This document shows, piece after piece, positions 55,589-64,000 of a stretch of DNA of 64,000 bases (position 1 is its first letter; each line of letters begins with the position of its first letter). The notes under the pieces are model-generated. The model was not told the origin of the DNA, did no database searches, and saw nothing but the letters and a program-made list of their open reading frames with translations. Both the position numbers and the translations under genes were made by a program. The stretch comes from Turnera subulata (Eukaryota; Streptophyta; Magnoliopsida; Malpighiales; Passifloraceae), in the NCBI GenBank assembly GCA_028386065.3, contig JAKUCV010000247.1, positions 59,631 through 123,630 on the forward strand. Reading direction: 5' to 3'.

Positions 55589-56215
55589 GTGATGACCCAC
55601 CTTAAGGATCTTTTTGACAATCTCTCGACCAAAATCAATAAAGTTGGTGACACTGCAGCTGAGACCAATGCTAAGTTCGAGCAACAGGCACCGACTATGG
55701 AGACTCGCATGACCCGTCTAGAAAACGCCATCCAAGCATTGACCGAAAGCATTGGCAATAACAACATTCGAGAGAGGATGCGAGTTCAAGATGCTAGGGT
55801 GAAGGAAGAAGTCGATCAAGAGGAGCACTTTGACGAGGTGGACCCTAGAAGGCCAATTGGAAGAGGGCGTGGAGATGGAGAAAAAGGCGGTGGTGCATAC
55901 CGACCTAGGTTCCAAGAACGGCCAGCCTACAATAGGGCCGAGGGACAAGACCGATTTGATCGTGACTTTGGAAATATCAAGATGAATGTTCCCACTTTTC
56001 ATGGAACCAATGATTCGGATGCATATCTCGATTGGGTGCAAGATATGGAAGCTTTATTTGATTGCCATCAATATAATGATGAGAAGAAGATCAAGCTTGC
56101 TGTGGTGGTATTCAAGGATTATGCCAAGTCCTGGTGGCATAAACTAGTTTCCAATCGAAGGAGATGTGGAGAAGATGAGATTGAGACTGGGCTGAGATGA
56201 AGAGAATCATGAAGA
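55589..56215 (+). pseudogene. gag: Ty3/gypsy gag (truncated)
   Basis: Retrotransposon gag domain. N-terminal coiled coil (residues about 1-70), then an acidic/Gly-Arg linker, then the capsid core 'VPTFHGTNDSDAYLDWVQDMEALFDCHQYNDEKKIKLAVV.FKDYAKSWWHKL' in two visible blocks (about residues 132-185). A one-base loss near 56190 shifts the frame ('ETG' where the family has 'ETWAEMK'), and about 25 bp later the sequence switches to copia env-like text. No zinc knuckle remains. Confidence 0.7.
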
Positions 56216-56537
56216 CAGACCCGCTCCTCAAGACCAAGCCCCTGCTGCCACACTTGACTCCATTGCTGCCTCCATCCGCAATCTCCAATTAAGTGTCAAT
56301 AACATGGGACGATCAATTGATCGGATTGACACGGAGGTCCAAAGACAGGGTCACGACCTTCGCTCCTACTTTACTCGTGTCAAGTACACACCTCCACCAT
56401 ATCACACTACCTTTCAAGGTTACCACTTCGACAATGATGATGATGAGGAGGATGATGAATACATCGGAAATGAGAGCAATGACCCGATGGATATGGAAGG
56501 TGGTGGGAACCAAGAAGATAATGAAGACGCAAGCTAG
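56213..56537 (+). pseudogene. SIRE-type env-like ORF, C-terminal tail
   Basis: Open from about 56197 and ending at 56537. Contains 'ATLDSIAASIRNLQLSVNN', 'DRIDTEVQRQ' (helical) and a very acidic tail. Position and style match the C-terminus of the third (env-like) frame of SIRE copia elements, followed by purine tracts and an LTR. Its N-terminus is gone at the junction with the gypsy gag. Confidence 0.5.
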
Positions 56538-56636
56538 AGCACCTCCTTCTAAACTCTAAATCTTTTGTATTAGTCTTATATTGCATCATTTCAATCTTTA
56601 GTTTACTAATGTCATTGTTATTTCTTTTTGCTAATG

Positions 56637-56784
56637 CCAAAAGGGGGAAGATAAAAGAGTAGATGACATAAATTGCAATGTGCTAAGTTTAAGGGGAATC
56701 AAATTGACTTAAGTTTAATTCATTTTTAATCCCTTTGACATATACTTCTTCTCTTCTTGTTTGCCATTATAAAAAAGGGGGAAA
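56637..56784 (+). other. Polypurine tracts before the copia LTR
   Basis: 'caaaagggggaagataaaag' near 56638 and 'aaaaaagggggaaa' at 56771-56784, the double tract usual in SIRE elements. Confidence 0.65.
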
Positions 56785-57056
56785 TTGTTACACTATGTTG
56801 TTCTTTTTCTAATGCCTTTTTACTTCACACAGGTTTTGATATTGACAAACCAATCGCAACAATCCAAGCAAAAAGAAATCACTTAAGAAGCACAAAATAA
56901 GAAGTGAAGAAGGGCACAAGAATTGAAATAGAACTTAGAACTCAATTGTACAAGGTTAACACTTAAATCTTCTAAGTTATTAGCCCAAACAAAATCGGTG
57001 TTTCCTCACGCATCACTTCACCATTCATCCAACATAAAAACAATTTTTAAGCACTA

Positions 57057-57463
57057 AACATCGATGTTTTGTATCCCAACATCGATGTTCTGATCTTCAA
57101 ATCTTTTCAAAAATTGGCGAAGCGCCACAACATCGATGTTGGTAACCAGCCATCGATGTTCTAACGACAAACATCGATGTTGAATTACATAACATCGATG
57201 TTATGACGATTGCTTTCAAACTGGTTTTTGCCGCAGCAACAAAACATCGATGTTGTCTGTTGCAACATCGATGTTCTTACAAATCAACTTTACATTTCTT
57301 TTTGCGAAGCACCAAAACATCGATGTTGGCTCTTTAAACATCGATGTTGTCCATTAAAACATCGATGTTTACTATGAAAACATCGATGTTTTAGTGACCG
57401 TTGGCTTCAATAATTCAAATCCAACGGACCAACATCGATGTTGTGATACCCAACATCGATGTT
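57057..57463. repeat. Phased array of 14 AACATCGATGTT palindromes
   Basis: Starts at 57057, 57078, 57129, 57149 (imperfect), 57170, 57191, 57243, 57264, 57316, 57337, 57358, 57379, 57431, 57452. Spacings are 20-21 or 51-52 bp. It lies 53 bp upstream of the TATA box. Confidence 0.95.
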
Positions 57464-57515
57464 GTGCCGTTAGAATCAAAAACCTTTTTCCACCTTGTAT
57501 ATAAGTTTTTGAAGC

Positions 57516-57523
57516 TATAAATA
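57516..57523 (+). promoter_or_regulatory. TATA box of the copia LTR
   Basis: TATAAATA in 'gaagctataaatagaggc'; an additional TATATAAG lies at about 57498. Confidence 0.65.
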
Positions 57524-58074
57524 GAGGCATTAAACCTCTCTTTAAAAATATCAACTCTTCATACATTCAAGCATACATTGAAAAACATTCATACACATTT
57601 TTTTTATGAGCTAATACCTTTGAAAGTTGAGAGTTGCCTTATAGTGCTTACATTATTGCCCAATAACCACTCTTGAGTCAGGTTCTGTTTTGAGTGCTAT
57701 ATTCTGTTGCCATACATTATTTGGGAGGTTTGTTCCCGTGTTGTAATTCATAGGGAGAGGTTCTTTCTTTCTGTGAGGAAAGTCTTGAAGTGAGGTTTCT
57801 TCAAGCAAGAGTGTTGAGGTTCGTGTGACTCAAATTCTCAAGTTGTAAACGGTTTGTTAAGCACCCGGAAGCTTAACGTAGATAGTGAAATCTTCGAGAG
57901 AGTCTCTCGGAGGACTGGACTGGCCACAAGTTGTGTGTGAACCAGGATAAAAATTTGGTGTCTTCTTTCACTCAATCCTTCTATTCCGCACTGTTTCCTG
58001 CAAATTTTCATTTCATCCAAAAAACGCTATTCACCCCCCCCCCCCCTCTAGCGTAGTGCGTAGATTATATCAAT

Positions 58075-58086
58075 TGGTAGCGGAGC
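58075..58086 (+). other. Primer-binding site of the copia element
   Basis: TGGTAGCGGAGC, two bases after the LTR; the same variant as in the Tekay elements. Confidence 0.7.
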
Positions 58087-58127
58087 CTAACTCTCTGAAA
58101 GACTTAATCGTTTGAGAGGAATTATCC

Positions 58128-59866
58128 ATGGCTTCTTTAAGCAACTTGCATGCAGGAATTGTTCAAGGACAATCTAGCACCCGTCCACCTCTCTTTGACA
58201 GCACCAACTACTCATACTGGAAAGAGAGGATGAGAATTTTTCTCCAAGCCAACAACTTTGTTCTCTGGCTAATAATCAAGAATGGAGAACAAATTCTGAC
58301 AAAGAAGGTTGGTGAAACCACCGTGACAAAGACAGAGGCAGAGTATGACGCTGAAGACATCAAGAAGATGAAAAACAATGCCAAGGCTATAAACATGCTC
58401 TATTGTGCAGTCAATCCAGTTGACTACCGAAAAATTTCATGCTGCACTACCAGCAAGGAGATGTGGGACAAATTGGAAATAACCTATGAAGGAACTGACC
58501 AAGTCCACGAGGCCAAAATCGACTCTCTCACACCCGAGTATGAACTCTTTCGAATGAAGGAGAATGAGGATATAGAAGATATGTTTGAAGGATTCTCCAA
58601 AATCATAAACAACCTTCATGCTCTGAAGAAGAATTACTCTAATAAGGATTTGGTTCGGAAAATCCTCAGAAGTCTCACACCCGAATGGCGCTCCAAAGCT
58701 AATGCAATCTATGAGAACATGGGGTTTGCAAACACAACCTATGACGGACTCAGAAATAACCTTCTCACTTATCAGACCACCGTTCTCAAACCCTCTGTGC
58801 AGGAACCAAAGAAGAAGGATATAGCACTGAAGGCCTCTGCCTCCACTACAAAAGAGGTGACCGAATTGAACTCCAGTGATGATGATCAAGAATATGGACT
58901 TGTCATCCGAAAGTTCCATAAGTTCATGAAAAAGGAGTTTGAAAAGAAAGGCAGAAAACAATCCAGAGCACCTAAATGCTATGGGTGTGGAGAAGTTGGG
59001 CACATCAAACCCAAATGCCCCAAAGCAAAAGAAGGCAAGAAGCCTTACAAAAAGCAAAGGGCGTACATCTCTTGGGGAGGTGATTTTGGAGATGAATCAA
59101 CCGATAGTGAGAAGAGGAATCGGCTAATCTTTGTCTCATGGCACAAGAAGAAACATCGGAAAATGTAAGTACTTCTTTTCCTAATGAAATTTCCGATTAT
59201 GATGAATTACAAAATGCCTTTAATGAGCTATATGAAGAATATGTTAATGCTGCTAAAACTAACAGAGACTTAAAGAAAAAAATCACGACATTAGGAGAAG
59301 ATGTTGAGAAATTAACTAGTGAAAATGTAAAACTCAAGGAAGAGAACAAGTTTTATGGAAAAAGAAGTGTTAATAAACCGGAAGGTCCAATTAAGTGTTC
59401 ATCTTGTCAATCTTTATAGAATCAAGTTGAAAAACTTGAAACCACTTTGAAGAAATTTAATACTCCTCATAAGAATCTGAATTCTATGCTAGATAACTTA
59501 CAATCTACTAAGCATGGATTAGGCTTCAAGAATGAACCTAAAAAGGAGAAATTTGAGTCTAAAATTAGAAAGCCTAAGGCTCCAACAAAGGAAAATAAGA
59601 TGATTAGAACAAACAAGCATAGCAAACCTAGTAGTTACTATCAACCTAGGAGAATGCACAATCCAAATGTAATTTGTCATTATTACAATAGGATAGGACA
59701 TATAGCTCCTGTTTGTTTCACTAGGCATAGGCATTCGGCACAAAATGAAGCTCACTACTACTATGCCCCTAACACTCAAGGACCCAAAAAGATTTGGGTA
59801 CCAAAAACTTATTCATCTATTTATGTAGGTATGCTTGAAGGCATCAAGTGTACTTTGGTACCTTGA
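58128..59866 (+). pseudogene. gag: Copia SIRE-type gag
   Basis: Starts ATG 58128 (MASLSN). Residues 20-225: UBN2-type capsid domain ('FDSTNYSYWKERMRIFL'). CCHC zinc knuckle C284, C287, H292, C297. A one-base loss near 59113 shifts the frame: the first frame ends at 59168, while the true continuation (59138-59419) is a long coiled coil ('LKKKITTLGEDVEKLTSEN'). TAG at 59417-59419, then 59447-59866 with a second knuckle that has lost one Cys (C-H-Y-Y..GH....C). Confidence 0.8.
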
Positions 59867-60769
59867 TAGCGGATGCTCCAAGCGCATGACCGGAGAAGCA
59901 TCCAAATTTCTACAAATAAGACCATCAAATGGAGGAAACGTTGTCTTTGGAGACAACAACAAAGGAAAGATCATCGGCATTGGATCGGTTGGTAAAGATG
60001 AATCCTCCTCTATTGATAATGTTCTACTTGTTAAAAGTCTTAAGCATAATCTCTTGAGCATAAGTCAATTGTGTGACAAGGGAAATCGTGTGATTTTTAA
60101 TTCCAAGTCATGCACCGTAGAACGTCTTAGTGATAATAAGACTATTCTACATGGTGAAAGAATTGACAATATTTATACGGTGCACTTAGAAAACTCTTCA
60201 TCAAATTTTTCAAAATGTCTCATGAGCAAAGAGGATCATATGTGGTTATGGCATCGTAGAATAGCTCATCTTTGGTATTCTAAAGATTAAGTTTGAGAAG
60301 GACTCTATTTGTGATGCATGTCAAAAAGGGAAGCAAGTAAGAAGTTCATTTAAAACAAAAAAAAGTTGTTTCAACATCTAGACCGCTTCAACTCTTGCAC
60401 ATGGATCTTTTTGGTCCCTCACAAATTAAAAGTTTTGGTGGAAACTACTATGCTTTTGTAATTGTTGATGACTACTCTAGGTTCACTTGGACTTTATTTC
60501 TTACACACAAAAGTGAGACATTTAACATTTTTAAGAGCTTTCTTAAGAAAGTACAAAATGAAAAAGACTCATCAATTGCTTGCATTAGAAGTGATCATGG
60601 AGGCGAATTTGAACATGATCATTTTTCAAATTTTTGTGATGAATATGGCATTGAGCATAACTTCTCAGCCCCTCGGACACCACAGCAAAATGGTGTTGTT
60701 GAACGTAAAAATCGGTGTCTTGAGGAAATGGCAAGAACTATGCTCAATGAGGCAAATATTCCCAAGTAA
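59835..60769 (+). pseudogene. pol: Copia protease and integrase (degraded)
   Basis: Protease 'LWYLDSGCSKRMTG' (DSG active site) at the start; 'HNLLSISQLCDKGN'. The GAG-pre-integrase zinc region is broken by a deletion and stop near 60288 ('WLWHRRIAHLW..'). Integrase core 60395-60769 with the catalytic triad D (HMDLFGPS), D (IRSDHGGEF) and E (NGVVERKNR). TAA at 60767-60769 interrupts the continuation. Confidence 0.8.
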
Positions 60770-62920
60770 TTTTGGGCTGATGCAGTGAGTACGGCATGCT
60801 ACGTATTAAACCAAGCAATCATTAGGCCAATACTCATGAAAACACCCTATGAACTATACAAAGGAAGAAAACCTAACATTTCCCATCTTCGTATCTTTGG
60901 ATGAAAATGTTTTGTTCATAATAATGGGAAAGATATGTTGGGTAAATTTGATGCAAAATCTGATGAAGGGATCTTTCTTGGATACTCATTACGTAGCAAA
61001 GCATATAGAGTCTTCAATAAACGTACCTTAACTGTTGAGGAATCTCCTCATGTAGCATTTGCAGAAAATGATACTCGCTTGACGAGAAAGGATTTTTGTG
61101 ATTGTTTTGCAGATACTCTGGAGAAGACTTTGTTGGATGATGAGGAAGATCAAGACAACTTAAAAGAAAGAAACACTCCTAGAGAATCAATCTCTCAACG
61201 AGAAGTAGCAAATGAAGAGGAAAACACGCAAGATACAACGGATGATATCAACCAAAAACTACCTAGAGAATGGCGAGAATCCAAAAGTCATCCTCTTGAC
61301 CAGGTAATCGGAGATATCAACCGTGGAGTAAGTACTCGAAACTCCCTTAGAGACACAGTAGGCCACATGGCATTTGTTTCACAAATTGAACCTACAACCA
61401 TTTCTGAAGCAATTAACGATGAACATTGGACACTGGCAATGCAAGAGGAGCTAAACCAATTCAAACGCAATGACATTTGGGAATTGGTTCCAAAGCCCAA
61501 TGATCATACGATAATTGGTACGAAATGGGTGTTTCGTAACAAATTAGATAAAAATGGAATAATCACTAGAAACAAAGCTAGGTTAGTAGCAAAAGGGTAT
61601 AATCAAGAGGAAGGAATAGACTTTGAAGAAACTTATGCACCGGTTGCACGTTTAGAGGCTATTCGTCTACTACTTGCCTTTGCATCATCAATGAATTTCA
61701 AATTATACCAAATTTATGTTAAAAGTACATTTCTAAATGGATTCATTCAAGAAGAAGTGTATGTTGATCAACCTCCAGGCTTTGAAGATCATGCATTTCC
61801 CAATCATGTCTTCAGGCTCAATAAGGCACTCTACAGTCTTAAGCAAGCTCCCTGAGCTTGGTATGAATGCTTGAGTAAATTCCTTTTGGACAATGGATTC
61901 AAAAGAGGGAAGGTTGACACCACACTCTTCTTCAAGCATAAAAACAATGCCATCCTTTTAGTACAAATTTATGTTGATGATATTATTTTCGGAGCTACTA
62001 ATGTGTCTTTGTGCAAAGATTTTTCTGACATGATGACTAGTGAATTTGAGATGTCCATGATAGGAGAGTTAACCTTCTTCTTGGGCTTACAAGTCAAACA
62101 AATGAAGGAAGGTACTTTCATCTCTCAATCAAAGTATTGCAGGGAATTGCTTAAACGCTTTGAAATGGATGGATCAAAGGAAATGGCAACACCAAAGAGC
62201 ATCTCTGAGCACTTAGACAAGGATGAGAAAGGTAAGGAAGTAGATGCCAAAAGATATCGAGGTATGATTGGCTCTCTTCTTTACTTAACAGCAAGTAGGC
62301 CTGACATCATGTTTAGTGTTTGTTTGTGTGCAAGATATCAATCATGTCCTAAAGAGTCACATTTAAAGGCCATAAAACGAATTATGAAATATCTTGTTGG
62401 CACAATTAATGTTGGGCTATGGTATCCCAATGGTTCTACCCTTCAACTCACAGGTTACTCCGACTCGGACTTTGTCGGATGTAAACTTGATCGTAAAAGC
62501 ACAAGTGGAACATGTCATTTGCTTGGGAGCTCTTTAATTTCATGGTTTAGTAAGAAACAAGCAAGTGTAGCATTATCTACCACCGAAGCGGAATATATTG
62601 CCACTGGAAGCTGTTGCACACAAATTCTCTAGATGAAGTAACAACTTGAGGACTATGGTCTTAAGATCGATCACATTCCTCTTAGGTGTGATAATACTAG
62701 TGCTATAAGTTTGACAAAGAACCCTGTCCTTCATTCAAGAACCAAACACATTGACATTAGACATCACTTCATTAGAGATCACATTCTCAAGGGAGAAGTA
62801 GCAATTGAATTTGTTGAAACAAGGTTTCAATTAGCAGACATTTTTACAAAACCCTTGGAGAAAGAGTCATTCTTTCGCATTCGTACTGAACTTGGCATTC
62901 TTGACTCTACAATAATCTGA
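60770..62920 (+). pseudogene. pol: Copia RT and RNase H (degraded)
   Basis: Integrase C-terminus, TGA at about 60902, then 60935-61855: RT fingers/palm ('[20 protein letters not shown]', '[18 protein letters not shown]'). TGA at about 61855. 61871-62632: catalytic YVDDI (LVQIYVDDIIFG), RNase H start ('SDSDFVGCKLDRKSTSG'). Stops near 62630. 62711-62920: RNase H end with 'ADIFTKPLEK'. Confidence 0.85.
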
Positions 62921-63138
62921 ATTCATGCATTCTTTCATTATAATTATCACACATACAAAGATCATAAAACCTGAATTCCTTCATTACAATCACAAACATA
63001 TGCGTACAAACTTCATTAGGTTAGAATCACACACACGCTTACACTATTTCATTATATTACATTACAATCGCACACATGCTTACATTCATTCATTATCTCA
63101 CAAATCACACACACATAATTAAACATAAATATTACAAC
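62921..63138. other. Spacer rich in 'ttcatta' and CACA words
   Basis: No gene; irregular repeats of 'ttcattacaatcacaaac'-like text. On the minus strand it is the 3' flank of gene B copy 2. Confidence 0.5.
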
Positions 63139-63825
63139 TTATCTTGCTGGCTCAGCATTGACTCTAAAGCTATTATTAGAATCACTAGCTATGTTGATTT
63201 TAAGGCTGCCATTCCATGAAAACCACATGCCTCCAGAGTTGTTTTGACCATGCAGTTCAAATCGGTTTACTGGAGGAAAACGAAGTGGAAGAACACCATG
63301 ATCATCCTCGGGCTGCCACTGGGTCTCCGTAAGTAATATCATATTGGCCTTATATTGATTTTTGAGATCCCTCAAGGTACCTACAAACTCCTGGGAGCGT
63401 CGGGTGATTCCTTTACAGTTCCACACCAACAATCGTACCTTTGGCCAGGTTGGAGGTAATCTACTTACAGGAGGCACATTCCAGGCAGTCATTGTAATCT
63501 GGTAATAACTACCTTGCTCTAGGTATTGACAGGTGGGCTCTAACTGAAATCCCTCAAGTTTTTCAGAAATGAAAAACATGATGGAGTTAGCTGAGCCGTA
63601 ATAAGAGGTTGCAAGAGTACTTTGATCCTCCAGGAAGAATGTCTCTTCCATAGGAGAAACAAAGAATCTGGACGAGTAGAGCTCGTCGACAAAAACTAAG
63701 CGAGGAATTCTGCCAAGCTCATTTGGCAGTTCCTTTGGACGCTCTTGAATTAGGCTATAGGCTAATCGGTTATGTCTTCCTAAGGAAGCACCTTGAACAA
63801 AAAACACTGATGATGGAGAAGGCAT
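63139..63825 (-). CDS. Gene B, copy 2: unknown N-domain fused to half of a LINE-type EEP endonuclease
   Basis: 228 residues, uninterrupted. The start ATG (63825) follows an A-rich leader and aligns with the start of copy 1. Residues 1-127 form a domain I do not recognise, about 75% identical to copy 1. Residues 128-228 match the N-terminal half of the endonuclease of plant LINE ORF2: LLVWNCKG (132-139; Asn136 is the catalytic-site Asn), MILLTETQ (162-169; Glu167 is the metal-binding Glu), NNSGGMWFSWN (195-205). The C-terminal half with the other catalytic residues is absent, so nuclease activity is unlikely; a binding or regulatory role, or plain decay, are alternatives. Fourteen consecutive codons around residues 43-56 agree in protein with copy 1 while eight differ synonymously. 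Neighbour: the broken copia element. No other recognisable gene nearby. Confidence 0.7.
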   Translation of the reverse strand: MPSPSSVFFVQGASLGRHNRLAYSLIQERPKELPNELGRIPRLVFVDELYSSRFFVSPMEETFFLEDQSTLATSYYGSANSIMFFISEKLEGFQLEPTCQYLEQGSYYQITMTAWNVPPVSRLPPTWPKVRLLVWNCKGITRRSQEFVGTLRDLKNQYKANMILLTETQWQPEDDHGVLPLRFPPVNRFELHGQNNSGGMWFSWNGSLKINIASDSNNSFRVNAEPAR

Positions 63826-64000
63826 TTTTTTTTTGTTTCAAAGTTTTTTTTTTGATAATTCTCTCTAAATGTGGGTTAGAAAATTTTCTTTCGAAATACT
63901 TTTTTGAGTACTCACGTTCTACCGCTTTGCCTCTTATAGAATTTTTTTTCCTCAGTAACCAGAACAACAGATTTCATTCCACATCCCTCCAAACATTCTT
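63826..64000. other. Upstream flank of gene B copy 2
   Basis: A/T-tract-rich; 'ctataagagg' on the minus strand near 63937 could be a weak TATA. No coding sequence supported. Confidence 0.35.

Larger units (their letters stand above)
56786..58072 (+). repeat. Ty1/copia SIRE-type LTR (1287 bp)
   Basis: Starts TGTTACACTATG after a polypurine tract and ends 'ttcac', a run of 13 C, 'tctag..tagattatatca' before a primer site. It has element interior on both sides. Holds the palindrome array (57057-57463) and a TATA box (57516-57523). Confidence 0.8.
56786..62920 (+). mobile_element. Ty1/copia SIRE-type retrotransposon (no 3' LTR in window)
   Basis: LTR, primer site, gag, protease, integrase, RT, RNase H in copia order. 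The end after RNase H is replaced by other DNA; no env-like frame or second LTR appears before 64000. Many stops and frameshifts. Confidence 0.85.

Noticed and set aside
1..64000. CRISPR arrays, tRNA or rRNA genes, bacterial operons
   Set aside because: None seen; the only regular short-palindrome array (57057-57463) has spacers too short and too alike in length classes, and lies in a plant LTR.

Overview
The window is plant nuclear DNA, almost certainly angiosperm, from a draft assembly: there is one run of 726 Ns at 10980-11705. It is a repeat-dense block of nested LTR retrotransposons. I see no ordinary multi-exon host protein gene. Recognisable families are Ty3/gypsy chromoviruses with a C-terminal chromodomain (Tekay/Del-like, the bulk of 5870-50543), an Athila/Tat-like gypsy remnant (1-3313), a CACTA transposon end (3314-3745), a second gypsy fragment (about 53825-56215) and a Ty1/copia SIRE-type element (56786-62920). 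Nearly all retrotransposon reading frames carry stops or frameshifts.

Layout. 1-3313: 3' part of an Athila/Tat-like element. 3314-5869: CACTA 5' end plus unassigned DNA. 5870 to about 11921: an unusual LTR element on the minus strand. It has Tekay-type LTRs, but its roughly 2.4 kb interior holds two plus-strand genes of unknown function (gene A 9296-9673; gene B from 10573 into the gap) instead of gag-pol. 11986-13527: part of a plus-strand LTR, fused head to head with 13528-22755, a minus-strand Tekay element. 22756-37475: a degenerate AT-rich tandem repeat split by a solo LTR (23366-26064) and by a complete minus-strand Tekay element (26328-36354, target duplication aaatt on both sides). 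37476-50543: a plus-strand Tekay element, itself interrupted by a foreign solo LTR (41790-44585, duplication catac). 50544-53800: the least repetitive stretch, with a minus-strand promoter-like region and a C/D box snoRNA gene (52224-52318) whose two guides match 25S and 5.8S rRNA. 53825-56215: gypsy polyprotein tail, LTR and gag. 56213-62920: SIRE env-like tail, LTR and gag-pol. 63139-63825: a second, intact copy of gene B on the minus strand.

Most notable signals: (1) the gene B pair, about 75% identical in protein over 135 gap-free residues with an excess of synonymous change, ending in the start of a LINE-type endonuclease fold, with one copy captured antisense inside an LTR element; (2) 14 copies of the palindrome AACATCGATGTT (one imperfect) spaced by 20-21 or 51-52 bp just upstream of the copia TATA box; (3) a two-hairpin module near the LTR 3' end, kept with compensatory changes in subfamilies and in an unrelated LTR; (4) a short LTR exon with fixed splice sites encoding a conserved acidic peptide; (5) the dual-guide snoRNA.

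All similarity statements come from reading and aligning by eye inside this window and from knowledge of the families; no database search was run.
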